64,000 nt of DNA. It comes from Strigamia acuminata. Its lineage: Eukaryota > Arthropoda > Chilopoda > Geophilomorpha > Linotaeniidae. The position numbers and the translations under genes are program-made. Below, in pieces: positions 11,987 to 23,066 of the stretch. The notes beneath the pieces were generated by a model. That model saw nothing but the letters and a program-made list of their open reading frames with translations, searched no databases and was not told where the DNA came from. The first letter of the stretch is position 1; every line of letters starts with the position of its first letter. Location: contig OX442322.1 of NCBI GenBank assembly GCA_949358305.1, positions 9,486,001 to 9,550,000 on the forward strand. Direction: 5' to 3'.

Positions 11987-12474
11987 AAACTATATAACAA
12001 GTCAGTGTAGTTGCTGCGCAACCTACAACAATTAGAGCAGCGGCTCTTAGCAACGAGTGGCAACAATCGCTCGCAAGAGGCGAATTGTCCCTCTAGTGAC
12101 AAAATGATAAAGCGTATACAAGAAAATACACAGTTTCGAGTATAAAATCATTACAAAAGGCACAAAACCGTAATAAATTAAGACAAAGTGTTTCAAATAA
12201 ATGAACTAACTTAGGAACTAACAGCAGCGACTCTTTGGACGAATCCAAGCAGTCAAACTCCAAAGAATCAAAGAAAAGATACAAGATTACCTTAAGAAAG
12301 ACAGCTTAAATCAGGTAATTCACCACTCCCACTTCACAAACTACACGAAATTCATTTAGCATTTAGCCAAAACTTAAGCTGCACTATTAACTAAACACAA
12401 ACTTAAATAATTGATCAATTAAAGCAAATCCGCTATTGCGATAGCAAAAATCCATGTTGCACGTGCTCGCAACA
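11987..12474 (-). mobile_element. Element A-III: A-family LTR fragment, cut by element B
   Basis: The minus strand starts TGTTGCGAGCACGTGCAACA at 12474 and follows the A-family LTR for about 490 nt, until B interrupts it at 11986/11987 in the sequence ACTATATAAC (A-I has ACTACATAAC). The remaining LTR and any internal part lie beyond B, outside the window. It sits inside the internal region of A-II in the opposite orientation. Confidence 0.85.
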
Positions 12475-13397
12475 GCGGTGCCTAGGTCTTGACGGCATTT
12501 TCTAGTTCTTCGTACGAATGCTGGGTGGTTGGTCAGACGATAGGTCTGGGTCAACGCATTCATTCCCTTATTTTGCATTTTTTCTTGTTTTCTAGAAAAG
12601 GGTCGTCTTTAATAGTTTAATAAGTTTGAGTTTGCAGCTCGTGTTTTCAGGCGGACGGAGGTTTCCGTGGTACGTTGCCACTTGAGCGCTGGCTCGAGAA
12701 CAACGAGGCGGTGAAGCCTGCCGTGTCTCAAGTTTGTTCCTTTTTTGCGTTCCAAGTTTCTTCTAGTCTTCATGCATGTCTTGTTCCTTGCGAGACCATG
12801 CTCGATCAAGAGCTTTTGTGACAGTTTTCCTTCCTCTTTGACGAGGATTCTCGTTTTCTTGTTTTTAGCTTTCATTAGTTTAAGCGTCTGTCTACGGGTT
12901 GACAGACTGAGCTTTCTGACAAGCTCCAGCAATGTTCTCACGTTGTTCCGGTTAGAAAACCCGTTCAGTCGGATTTTCTAAAGGTATTTGGTGTGTGTGC
13001 CACGTGTCTATTGGCGACGTCGTAGCCCCTCGGTGTCTGGACTAGGTCATCGTGGCACGGCCCTTCTCCTTTTTTTTTTCTCTTGTGTTTTAAGTTTCTT
13101 TTAGTTTTTATTGGTTGTTGTTAGGAAGTGCGCCGCAACGCAACTTCTCTTTTCTTTCGTCTCTCCGGTGTTTTTGGGCCGCAATCCGACTTCGATGCCC
13201 TTGACCCTGGGACGCTCCTAGAGGTCTCGGATGTTTAGGTTACAGCTTTTTGCCTTCGTGTCTATGGTTTTGCCTTCGCGACTTTTACAAAGTCGAGCTT
13301 GGCTTCGATACTTTTTCTTCCCGTTCTCTTGGTTTTGATGGGGAATTCCTTCAACGGTTTTCTGCCTTGCCTTCCCTTCTTCTTTGGCCGGCAACGC
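12475..13397 (+). mobile_element. Element A-II: 3' part of the internal region, non-coding
   Basis: It matches A-I 6912-7807 in the same order and orientation (GGTGCCTAGGTCTTGACGGC at the left, GGCCGGCAACGC at the right), with one roughly 60-90-bp insertion (about 13063-13150) relative to A-I. No gene. The left boundary is the A-III insertion. The rest of A-II is off the window to the left. Confidence 0.85.
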
Positions 13398-13535
13398 TGT
13401 TGCGAGCACGCGCAACATGGATTTTTGCTATCGCAATAGCGGATTTGCTTTGATTAATCATTAATTTAAGTTTGTGTTTAGTTAATAGTGCAGCTTAAGT
13501 TTTGGCTAAAGGTTAAATGAATTTCGTGTAGTTTG
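13398..13535 (+). repeat. A-II 3' LTR, first 138 bp
   Basis: Starts TGTTGCGAGCACGCGCAACA and follows the A-family LTR up to GTAGTTTG, where element D begins. The matching end of the LTR is at 22698-22733. The roughly 600 bp between these two parts is missing. Confidence 0.85.
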
Positions 13536-15006
13536 TGTTGCAAACAACGTGGAATAATTTAGAAACTACTTTTATTGCCAATTTGTGTCTGAATAAATGT
13601 TTCCAAAGTGTGTTTTATTTTGCATAACATTTCAGTTTTTATTTACAGGATTTTTGCATTATTAAAATGTTTTTAGTGCTTTCAGATACTGATGTTTGAT
13701 GAAATGTGATATTCCATTGTTTATTGCATTTATTTCTAGTGTTTATTGCGTGATTTTGTGTTACTTTATTCATTTTCTATCAATTTGTGTGATTTCGGGT
13801 GAAATTTGGTGCATTTGTCGTTAAACAGTTCACTAGTGTTATTGACGTGACGTCATATTTCAAGTTCTAGTTCGGTTTTTGTTCAAACTTCTAACCTTCC
13901 GTTTGGACGGAATTTTGATGGTTAGAATTGTTTTTGACATTGTTTTAGACTAATTTGGGGGTGATCTGTTGATTCGTGCACTCTAATTTCGTCCCGGAAC
14001 AGCCGTTTTTCTGCTACGAGCGATCGTGACGGACCCCGCATGTGCGTTGCCGTCCAAGATCGTTTCGTTCGGTTTGCGGTTGATTTCAAGTGTTCTTTCA
14101 TTAAAACGTGTCTTGTTTGCGGGAAATTACATTTCCTGAACTTATTTACTTATTCCAAAGTGTTTACATAAGTTATTTCTTGTGTTGAAATTCAAACCTT
14201 GTGTTTTGCCGCCAATGTAGAGTTTACCGGACGCCATGTTGGATTTTGTCGATGATTTGTAAATCTTTCATGTCGTTTTGTTTTTATATCTCAATTGGTG
14301 TTTGTACTATTTAGTTTTAGTGTATTTCAATGCAAAATCTTTACTTATTTGGTTTTGTGTGTGACTTTGAATTCAAACTTGATGATTATGTCATTTTGCT
14401 TGTCTTTGATTGGTTAGGCCCAATTGTCTGCCTAGCGATCACTGTTTTCGCTGTTTTCTCAGTGTTTTGATTAACGAATTTTGTTGTTACGATAGACTTT
14501 ATTATTCCTGAGTTTTTTGTGCTCATTTTGAGCTATTACACATTATTTTTAATACATTTCTCGTAATTTGTTGTCTTTGCTTGAAATTGCATTTCCTCCG
14601 TTTCCGTGGCAACGGAGTATTTTCTTTATTGTACTTTGACGACAATTGGCTTGTTGCGTGCCTTTTGATTGATAATGTGTAATTATTCAGTTGCCATTTT
14701 ATATTTGATTAAAATAGTCGTGTTAATGTTAACTCTTGTATTTTCTGCTTTTGACCCATTTCCAATGTGTCCTGAGTAGAGAACCATTTTTCCCAGACTG
14801 GCCAATGGATCAGCAAGCACTTGGATACCATGCAAAAGTGTTTCCAACAGTTAAACCTTCATGTAACAGGAGATTTTGAGGCGAATCAAGTGCATTTCCA
14901 CACGGTACACGTACGAATTTCACTATACGATCGTTTGAGTTTGTTGGCGGGAGTTTCGAATCGCCACATCTCAGTTCTTCTCTGTTCCTGTTGACTGACC
15001 GCAACA
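13536..15006 (+). repeat. Element D 5' LTR (1471 bp)
   Basis: Starts TGTTGCAAACAACGTGG and ends GACTGACCGCAACA, so the termini are the 6-bp inverted pair TGTTGC/GCAACA. AATAAA at 13592-13597 lies unusually close to the 5' edge. The LTR is AT-rich and non-coding. Confidence 0.95.
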
Positions 15007-15916
15007 TCGAATAAGAATTTTTGGTGCACGTGACCATGGATTTCGTCTGCTTCTTGTGGGTTTTTTCCGGTTCATCATTTGATACGTTCAACCGTGCGTC
15101 TGGTGCGATTGACGGAAATTACGTCCGTGAGTCGTCGTCTGCTAGAATGGTCGTCGTTCAACGTGGCAACAGCCACAACGGGGATTTATTTGGCGTCGAT
15201 CACGAACATTTCTGTGCAAGCAACGAGATTCTTCGGTCGACATCTTGGATTACACAACGCGCTGTGCTGGAAAGCCGATTTGCCCCTGAAATAATTGCTT
15301 ATTCTTGTGTTTTGCATTCAGTGCTTGTATTTCTAAGATTTTGGTTGCATGAGGGTATTGTATTGGGTATTTCAAAGCTGTTTTTGCTTTTTCCTAAGCT
15401 AGTTTTGAGGGAAAATTCACTGAAAGTGTATTTTATTGTGAATTTTTCAAGTGCTTTCTTGATTTTTGTGCATGCATCTCCATATAACTGGCTTAACCAG
15501 GGGAGATTTAGATTTTTTGGAGTTAGAAACTGTTCAGTCTCTCATTGCAAGAGCTGTCAGTTATTCTCGTGAATCTGATAGTGATTTTCTGGCTAGATTC
15601 GTTCCGTACGAACAGCAGAAATAATTCAAACTTGTGTAGGACTTTTTGAGTCACGTTTTTAATACGTGATCAAGGTCGCTCGTTTGTTTTAGCATCCTTG
15701 ATTGCTAAAACACTCGATATTCTTGTGTATTTTCAAGGTTTTTTGTCGTTTGGGCAAGAAAACTTTGAAAAATTCTGTTCTTTTAAAGTGAATGATTGTA
15801 AATTTTATTCTTTTCAAGTATAAAGTTTAAGTTATATTCTTTTTAAGTTTAAAGCGAAGTGTTTTGTTGTTCAAAATATTATCTTCTGTTTCATATTTTA
15901 CAGCCGTGAATTTGAG
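15007..15916 (+). other. Element D leader
   Basis: 910 nt between the LTR and the gag ATG. A 183-codon frame (15021-15572) begins inside the primer-binding site, and I do not call it a gene. A pyrimidine-rich stretch ending TTTTACAG at 15904 could be a splice acceptor 13 nt before the gag ATG (inference). It carries a decayed form of the leader motif, ACAACGCGCTG, at about 15253. Confidence 0.7.
15022..15045 (+). promoter_or_regulatory. Primer-binding site, tRNA-His-like (element D)
   Basis: TGGTGCACGTGACCATGGAT then TTCG, 15 nt after the LTR. It matches the element F site apart from single-base insertions. Confidence 0.65.
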
Positions 15917-18900
15917 ATGGAGAGAGATAGAGAAACAGAAACTTCCGAACGCGATTTACTCACTGTGGAGCAAATTGAAATACTAGAGACCAGGTGGGAA
16001 GCACAACTTTCATCTCTCAACGACTTGCTGTCTTTGTCGGAGAAGACGAGCGATCCAGGAGAGTTAGAAGCGCTTCTGCTGACTGCAAATCTGAAAGAGA
16101 CACGCGTTGTAAATGGCCTGAACGAGCTTCAAGTCTACTGTGAGCACGCGTTTTACCTTGAGAGTGTCGAGAAACTGGAATCATCACAAACGAGAGTGGA
16201 ACTTCTCCGAAGAAGGTGGGAGGTTTCAAAGCGGTCTCTTCCAACCCTTGGAGGAAGACTCAACATGTCTACAGTTTCCGGTGCAAATACATCCTTGAAT
16301 ACTTCGACTTCTTTCCGCAAGAATTCCAAGTTGCCCAAACTTGAATCTGTCAAGTTTGACGGGGAAATAATCAAATACAAAACGTTTAAGAGCAACTTTG
16401 AAACTTCTGTTCATAATGACCCAGATCTGAGCAGTGTTGAAAAGTTGCAATACCTTCAAACTATGTGTACAGGTGAGGCTGCGGCTTTGATTTCCACCTT
16501 TCCTTTGATCGAGGAATCCTATGACTTGGCACGGGAAGAACTTGATCGTAACTATGGCGATGAGGATGCGCAACAGACGGCTCTCATCCAATCCATTCGA
16601 GACTTGAAGACTGTTTCAAGCATATACCCGACAAAGGTGTTGAAAGCAAATTTGACGAAAATTTCTTCAACAATACGACTTCTTGAGCAACTGAAGATTC
16701 CTGTACGGACATCTGGTGCATTTCTGATGCCGGACATTCTTAGCAAGTTTCCTGCTCCAATGACTTTGCGTTTTTACCAAGTCCATGGACTGTCTTGCAA
16801 GAACATTTTGACTTTGCTTGACTTTTTTCAAAAGGAAGTAGCTATGGCAGAACGCACTGAAGCTGTTTCTCCATCTGAAAAAGCAAAGAAGGAAAAGTCT
16901 GAAGTTGAAAAGGCTAAAGTTAAAGGATCCATGACGACTTGCACCGCGACGCAAGACTCAAAATCGTCTTCAAGCTCCAAAGTGAAGACAGAGTCGAGAC
17001 AAGAGAACAAGTCTGCGAATTCCAAGGCACTCAAGTGCATTTTTTGTCAAGAAGACCATTTGAGCGGTTCTTGCAAAAAGGAGTTCGAAATCAATGCAAA
17101 GATTGAATTGATAAAGAAAAACAGACTTTGCTTTAATTGTTTTCGAACAGGTCATCGCGTTGGTGACTGCAAAGTGAAGTTTTCCTGCAAGCATTGTGGC
17201 GGAAGACATCATTCAACCATTTGTAAGAAGTCTGAGGTGAACAATTCTCCAAGTCCGACAGAGAAACCCAAGGAGTCGCAAGTGACCACACACGTCTCGT
17301 GCGCGATATCCACTTCTCTTCAACTTATGATTTTTGTTGCTGACCTCAAAACCAAATCTGGAGGTTCACACCACATCAGAGGCATGATTGACCCGGGTAG
17401 CCATCGGTCATTCATTACAACTGAACTGGTGAACCGACTAAAACTGAAGAAGTGCGGCAGTATTTCTGCGACCACACAACGGTTCAACGATTCTATGCCT
17501 GCTGCCACTGATTACGACGTATACAACGTTACTCTTCAAAGCAAGAATGACGCACAAAACTTCAAATTATCAATGCTTTCAGTGGAAAATTTGCCGAAAG
17601 TGCAGGGCATTTTGAATGCATCGGTAATAGAAAAGGTGAAGAAGCTGAATCTTGAACTTGCCGAAGATCTGCCAGCCAAGACATCTCAAATAGACATTCT
17701 TTTGGGAGTTGATGCTTGGTGGAAAGTCATTAAAGATGGCAAAAAGAAAATCAACGACGATCTTGGACTCATAAATACGTTATTTGGATGGGTGCTTATC
17801 GGAGCAGCCGGAAATACGGATTTATTCGAAGATGAAGCTGATTTGACTTCATGTTGTAATACTTGCAACATTGAAATCCATGAACAATTAGACAAACTTT
17901 GGAACTTAGAGGCAATTGGGATTAATGCTGGTAAAAAAGAATCCGATTTCACAAGAGATCGATTTGAAGCCACGACAAAACGTCTCGATGACGGAAGATA
18001 CGAGGTGATGCTGCCTTTTAATGGACAAGAAACTGACTTGGACTCAAACTGGGAGCTCGCACTTAACCAATTAGCCAACACATTGAAGAGAATCGACTCA
18101 AATGACGATTATAAGAAGCGATATGACGACTCAATGTGGCAGTACATTGAAGAAAACCACGCTGAGGAAGTTCCAACTGAAGAACGGTTCCTAAAGAAAG
18201 GAATATATAACATTCCACATCATCCAGTGATCAAAGAGGACCGGGAAACAACAAAATTCAGAGTCGTATTCAATGCGTCGTCTGCGAAAAAAGGAAAACG
18301 CTCATTAAATGACTGCCTTTTTCCTGGACCATCTTTGAATCCAGATTTGATATTGGTGATGGTCAGATTCAGATTGTATTGCATTCCAATCATTGCTGAC
18401 ATTAAACAAGCATTCCTCCAAGTAATGATAAACCCCACACATAGGAACTTTCTGCGTTTTTTGTGGGTTTCGAGGCAATATTTCAAGAACCCCTATTCGT
18501 GGAGAAATTTGTGGAATAATATTATGATTTTGAGGATGATAGTCGTACCATTTGGAGTTATTTCCTCTCCCTTTCTCCTGTGCGCAACAATTCGGAAACA
18601 AGCTGATCAATACAAGGAGACACATCCGAAAGAAGTTGATGCATTGGACGCCGGGATATACATGGATGATTTAACTTCTGGAGGTGATCACACGACAGAC
18701 ACAACAAAGCATTGTGAAGAATTAAAAATGATTTTGGATGACGGGAAACTCCCACTTGTTAAATGGGCGACAGCCAATGAAAAGGTTTTCAATGACATCA
18801 AAGAAAAGGGATTTCACATGAGAAGTGACGAATTCTGTGAACAGGGAGTGATAAAAATGCTTGGAATCTTATGGGACACGCAAGAAGACGTCCTCATGTT

Positions 18901-21169
18901 CAGGATTCCACAAATGGACATTATTCCGAACACAAGACGTGAAGTTCTCTCTTTGGTAGCCTCTATTTTCGACCCGATGGGACTCATTTCTCCAGTCGTT
19001 TTGAAAATGAGACTCCTTCTTCAAGACATTTGTCTACGTACAAAGAACTGGGACGGAAGAATTTCGGACTCAGAAAAGCAAGAGATTGACGAATGGAGTC
19101 GAGACATCCAGAAATTAAAAGACTATAAAGTACCTCGATGGTTAGAAACCTATTCTAATAAAGAGTTGAGTATTGAAGTTTTCTGTGATGCCAGCACTAA
19201 AGCCTTTGGATGTGCAATTTTCATCGTCAACAACAAAGGAAAAAGAACTTTGCTACTCAGCAAATGTAGACTGGCCCCTGCAAAAAAGATTACCTTGCCT
19301 AGACTTGAATTAACTGCTGCGGTCGTTGGTGTACGGATGTGTCAGTATTTGACAAATAACTTTCTGCCAGGTTATCCAATCAAAACCATTCGATATTTTT
19401 CTGATTCCACCATAACTTTGGCTTGGATCAACTCGAAGAAAAATGAGTGGAAGCCTTATGTTTCTAACCGCGTTCAGGAAATTGTTTCATCGTCTGACGC
19501 AAGCCAATGGTCACATATTCCGACAGAGTTCAATCCTGCAGATCTACTTACACAACCACACGATGCAAAAACATTAATGACAAATAAACTTTGGTGGAAC
19601 GGCGTGGACGTTTCTAAAATCGAAAAAGTCGAGGTCGTGCAAGAAAAACTACCCGAAGAAGAAAAAAGAATTGTGGTTATGAATGTTCAAGTCAAAGAGA
19701 CATTTATAAGCAAATTTTTCAAAAGATATCGCAACTTCAACCGTCTAGTTAGAGTATTTTCGTACATTTTGCGCTGGAAATCTCATCGTTTTCGCGGCGA
19801 AGATCTCGCGCAACGCGAAATGGAATCCAGTCAAATTAGGATTCTTCAATTTTCACAAGAAATCTACTTTCGAGAAGAGATCGAAGCTGTGAGAAACAAG
19901 ACTGAAGTTGAGAGATACTCCCCTTTGAAAAATTTTGAATATTTCTTAGATGAGGATGGACTTTTACGTTTGCGCAGCAGACTGAGATTGTCTTTGCTTT
20001 CGTTTGACGAAAAATACCCGATTCTTTTGCATAACGAAAGTTGGGTAACTAGATTAATTATTCGCAAGACTCATCTTGATCTCATGCATGGAGATTTGAG
20101 TGAAACACTTTACCGAATTCGTGAGAAATTTTGGGTTCTCCGAGGACGCAGGACCATTCAGACTGTGATAAGAGAATGTTCCGTTTGCAGAAGGACTAAA
20201 CTTGCAAGAAATAATCCGTCTACTGGAGAATTACCGAAAGAAAGAGTAACCCCAGCAGCTCCTTTTCAACACACCGGAATCGATCATTTAGGACCTATTT
20301 TTGTGGGAAAGGACAAAAAACGATTGAAGAAAACATACATTTTATTATTCACTTGTATGGTTACACGAAGTTTACATCTCGAAGTGTCCGAAGATTTATC
20401 CACTGAGAAATTCTTATTGGCATTCAGACGATTTTGTGCTCGTTACGGTTGTCCAGCAAAAGTCTTCTCGGACAACAGTAAAACCTTTGAAAAAGGAAGT
20501 ACACAAATTCAGTCATGGGGAAAACTGATTGGCCGTTCGGACATAAAAACATTTCTGTCTGAGAAAAGGATTGTATGGACATTTATCCCTCCACTTTCAC
20601 CGTGGATGGGAGGAGCTTGGGAGAGACTAGTCCGTTCAGTAAAGGATAAATTGCGGAAAACTTTATTGAGACACACTGTGGATTTAGAAAATTTACAAAC
20701 CTTGGTTCTTGAGATCAGCTCCGTGTTGAATTCACGACCTTTGTCGTATGTACACGAAAATATAGACGGCGGCAGAATCCTTTCACCTGAAAACTTTTTA
20801 ACGGGAGGTATGCCGAAATACATGATCAACAAGACCTTGAATGCAATCAAGAAAAGTGACCTTCGAAAACTCGACAAGAAAAGAAGACAGTTCATTTGGG
20901 ATTTTTGGAGTATATGGAAACACAGTTACTTGATGCAGTTAAGAAACTTTTATGAGACTAAAGGAGATAAATCTTTTCAAAACCCCAAAATTGATCAGAT
21001 TGTTCTTCTTGAAAAGATGGGAACCAACCCTTACTTTTGGCCTCTTGCCAGAATAAAACAAGTTTTTCCTGGTGATGATGGACTAATTCGCATCGTCAGT
21101 GTTGTGCTTCCCGATGGAAGAGAGTTGCGTCGTTCTGTAAGGCATATTAGAGCCCTTGAACTTGATTGA
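15917..21169 (+). CDS. Element D gag-pol polyprotein (gag, A17 protease, RT, RNase H, integrase)
   Basis: A 1750-aa polyprotein that builds the particle, copies the RNA and integrates the DNA. In order: acidic helical N terminus; DUF1759-like gag (about 138-290, starting KLPKLESVKF); three zinc knuckles beginning at Cys374, Cys405 and Cys424; A17 aspartic protease with DPGSHRS at 492; RT with YMDD at 915-918; RNase H with acidic residues in FCDAS (Asp1091) and YFSDST (Asp1163); integrase zinc domain (His1386 ... Cys1421 and Cys1424); integrase core Asp1456, Asp1519 and Glu1569; and a DUF5641-like C-terminal domain (about 1640-1750). The D-to-E spacing of about 50 is usual for BEL/Pao. No stop, frameshift or lost catalytic residue seen. 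The start is the first ATG of the frame, after a possible splice acceptor. No envelope domain. Confidence 0.97.
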   Translation: MERDRETETSERDLLTVEQIEILETRWEAQLSSLNDLLSLSEKTSDPGELEALLLTANLKETRVVNGLNELQVYCEHAFYLESVEKLESSQTRVELLRRRWEVSKRSLPTLGGRLNMSTVSGANTSLNTSTSFRKNSKLPKLESVKFDGEIIKYKTFKSNFETSVHNDPDLSSVEKLQYLQTMCTGEAAALISTFPLIEESYDLAREELDRNYGDEDAQQTALIQSIRDLKTVSSIYPTKVLKANLTKISSTIRLLEQLKIPVRTSGAFLMPDILSKFPAPMTLRFYQVHGLSCKNILTLLDFFQKEVAMAERTEAVSPSEKAKKEKSEVEKAKVKGSMTTCTATQDSKSSSSSKVKTESRQENKSANSKALKCIFCQEDHLSGSCKKEFEINAKIELIKKNRLCFNCFRTGHRVGDCKVKFSCKHCGGRHHSTICKKSEVNNSPSPTEKPKESQVTTHVSCAISTSLQLMIFVADLKTKSGGSHHIRGMIDPGSHRSFITTELVNRLKLKKCGSISATTQRFNDSMPAATDYDVYNVTLQSKNDAQNFKLSMLSVENLPKVQGILNASVIEKVKKLNLELAEDLPAKTSQIDILLGVDAWWKVIKDGKKKINDDLGLINTLFGWVLIGAAGNTDLFEDEADLTSCCNTCNIEIHEQLDKLWNLEAIGINAGKKESDFTRDRFEATTKRLDDGRYEVMLPFNGQETDLDSNWELALNQLANTLKRIDSNDDYKKRYDDSMWQYIEENHAEEVPTEERFLKKGIYNIPHHPVIKEDRETTKFRVVFNASSAKKGKRSLNDCLFPGPSLNPDLILVMVRFRLYCIPIIADIKQAFLQVMINPTHRNFLRFLWVSRQYFKNPYSWRNLWNNIMILRMIVVPFGVISSPFLLCATIRKQADQYKETHPKEVDALDAGIYMDDLTSGGDHTTDTTKHCEELKMILDDGKLPLVKWATANEKVFNDIKEKGFHMRSDEFCEQGVIKMLGILWDTQEDVLMFRIPQMDIIPNTRREVLSLVASIFDPMGLISPVVLKMRLLLQDICLRTKNWDGRISDSEKQEIDEWSRDIQKLKDYKVPRWLETYSNKELSIEVFCDASTKAFGCAIFIVNNKGKRTLLLSKCRLAPAKKITLPRLELTAAVVGVRMCQYLTNNFLPGYPIKTIRYFSDSTITLAWINSKKNEWKPYVSNRVQEIVSSSDASQWSHIPTEFNPADLLTQPHDAKTLMTNKLWWNGVDVSKIEKVEVVQEKLPEEEKRIVVMNVQVKETFISKFFKRYRNFNRLVRVFSYILRWKSHRFRGEDLAQREMESSQIRILQFSQEIYFREEIEAVRNKTEVERYSPLKNFEYFLDEDGLLRLRSRLRLSLLSFDEKYPILLHNESWVTRLIIRKTHLDLMHGDLSETLYRIREKFWVLRGRRTIQTVIRECSVCRRTKLARNNPSTGELPKERVTPAAPFQHTGIDHLGPIFVGKDKKRLKKTYILLFTCMVTRSLHLEVSEDLSTEKFLLAFRRFCARYGCPAKVFSDNSKTFEKGSTQIQSWGKLIGRSDIKTFLSEKRIVWTFIPPLSPWMGGAWERLVRSVKDKLRKTLLRHTVDLENLQTLVLEISSVLNSRPLSYVHENIDGGRILSPENFLTGGMPKYMINKTLNAIKKSDLRKLDKKRRQFIWDFWSIWKHSYLMQLRNFYETKGDKSFQNPKIDQIVLLEKMGTNPYFWPLARIKQVFPGDDGLIRIVSVVLPDGRELRRSVRHIRALELD

Positions 21170-21227
21170 TGTGTGTTTTGCAGACTTCTCTCATCTCTCT
21201 TCTCTCTCTTTCTCGCTGGCAATTCGT

Positions 21228-22697
21228 TGTTGCAAACAACGTGGAATAATTTAGAAACTACTTTTATTGCCAATTTGTGTCTGAATAAATGTTTCCAAAG
21301 TGTGTTTTATTTTGCATAACATTTCAGTTTTTATTTACAGGATTTTTGCATTATTAAAATGTTTTTAGTGCTTTCAGATACTGATGTTTGATGAAATGTG
21401 ATATTCCATTGTTTATTGCATTTATTTCTAGTGTTTATTGCGTGATTTTGTGTTACTTTATTCATTTTCTATCAATTTGTGTGATTTCGGGTGAAATTTG
21501 GTGCATTTGTCGTTGAACAGTTCACTAGTGTTATTGACGTGACGTCATATTTCAAGTTCTAGTTCGGTTTTTGTTCAAACTTCTAACCTTCCGTTTGGAC
21601 GGAATTTTGATGGTTAGAATTGTTTTTGACATTGTTTTAGACTAATTTGGGGGTGATCTGTTGATTCGTGCACTCTAATTTCGTCCCGGAACAGCCGTTT
21701 TTCTGCTACGAGCGATCGTGACGGACCCCGCATGTGCGTTGCCGTCCAAGATCGTTTCGTTCGGTTTGCGGTTGATTTCAAGTGTTCTTTCATTAAAACG
21801 TGTCTTGTTTGCGGGAAATTACATTTCCTGAACTTATTTACTTATCTCAAAGTGTTTACATAAGTTATTTCTTGTGTTGAAATTCAAACCTTGTGTTTTG
21901 CCGCCAATGTAGAGTTTACCGGACGCCATGTTGGATTTTGCCGATGATTTGTAAATCTTTCATGTCGTTTTGTTTTTATATCTCAATTGGTGTTTGTACT
22001 ATTTAGTTTTAATGTATTTCAATGCAAAATCTTTACTTATTTGGTTTTGTGTGTGACTTTGAATTCAAACTTGATGATTATGTCATTTTGCTTGTCTTTG
22101 ATTGGTTAGGCCCAATTGTCTGCTTAGCGATCACTGTTTTCGCTGTTTTCTCCTTGTTTTGATTAATGAATTTTGTTGTTACGATAGACTTTATTATTCC
22201 TGAGTTTTTTGTGCTCATTTTGAGCTATTACACATTATTTTTAATACATTTCTCGTAATTTGTTGTCTTTGCTTGAAATTGCATTTCCTCCGTTTCCGTG
22301 GCAACGGAGTATTTCTTTATTGTAAATTGCCGACAATTGGCTTGTTGCGTGCCTTTTGATTGATAATGTGTAATTATTCAGTTGCCATTTTATATTTGAT
22401 TAAAATAGTCGTGTTAATGTTAACTCTTGTATTTTCTGCTTTTGACCCATTTCCAATGTGTCCTGAGTAGAGAACCATTTTTCCCAGACTGGCCAATGGA
22501 TCAGCAAGCACTTGGATACCATGCAAAAGTGTTTCCAACAGTTAAACCTTCATGTAACAGGAGATTTTGAGGCGAATCAAGTGCATTTCCACACGGTACA
22601 CGTACGAATTTCACTATACGATCGTTTGAGTTTGTTGGCGGGAGTTTCGAATCGCCACATCTCAGTTCTTCTCTGTTCCTGTTGACTGACCGCAACA
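21228..22697 (+). repeat. Element D 3' LTR (1470 bp)
   Basis: Begins after CTTTCTCGCTGGCAATTCGT and ends GACTGACCGCAACA. Differences from the 5' LTR include TTAAACAG/TTGAACAG, GTCGATG/GCCGATG and a small cluster near 22315-22330. Confidence 0.95.
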
Positions 22698-22733
22698 AGA
22701 GTGCCACACGGTCTTCAAGCACTGCTAGAAACA
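22698..22733 (+). repeat. A-II 3' LTR, last 36 bp
   Basis: AGAGTGCCACACGG... CTGCTAGAAACA is the terminal part of an A-family LTR, most like the solo LTR A-V. It joins element E gag at 22734. It does not share a target duplication with the other flank of element D. Confidence 0.8.
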
Positions 22734-23066
22734 AAGCAGCCACTTTGATTTCAACTTTTCCCTTGATCGAGGAATCATATCATTTGGCTCGTGAAGAGTT
22801 GGAGAGGAACTACGGGGATGAGGACGCACAGCAAACTGCCCTCATCAGATCAATTAAAGAAATGAAAATTGTTACGAGTGTCTATCCAACTAAAGCGTTA
22901 AGAACAAATTTAACCAAAATTTCTTCGACCGTCAGACTCCTTGAGCAGTTGAAAATACCAATACAAACTTCAGGTGCTTTTCTCATGCCGGATATTATTA
23001 GCAAATTTCCAACTCAAATGGCATTGCGTTTTTATCAGGTGCATGGAATTCAAAACAAAAACATTA
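22734..23066 (+). pseudogene. Element E gag fragment
   Basis: Encodes the second half of the DUF1759-like gag domain (AATLISTFPLIEESYHLARE, then LLEQLKIPIQTSG and MALRFYQVHG). It is closely similar to D residues 187-300. It begins at the end of the A-II LTR and stops being gag at 23067, where element F starts. The longer frame through it (22682-23188) uses start and end sequence from neighbouring elements and is an artefact. Confidence 0.88.
23063..23066. repeat. Target-site duplication atta (left) of element F
   Basis: Matches atta at 31803-31806. Removing F and one copy restores the gag reading NIMTLLDFF, as in D (NILTLLDFF). Confidence 0.95.

Larger units (their letters stand above)
13536..22697 (+). 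mobile_element. Element D: complete autonomous BEL/Pao retrotransposon
   Basis: LTRs of 1471 and 1470 bp differ at roughly a dozen positions and small indels in what I compared, so they are about 99% alike. Between them lie a 910-nt leader with a tRNA-His-like primer-binding site and a single uninterrupted 1750-codon gag-pol frame. No env-like frame follows; 58 bp separate the stop codon from the 3' LTR. It is the only element here with every enzyme visible and intact, so it is the best candidate for supplying RT and integrase to the non-coding families. It lies within the 3' LTR of A-II, without a target duplication. Confidence 0.95.

Noticed and set aside
15917-21169. Element D as an endogenous retrovirus with envelope
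   Set aside because: Only 58 bp lie between the pol stop and the 3' LTR and there is no membrane or signal segment.
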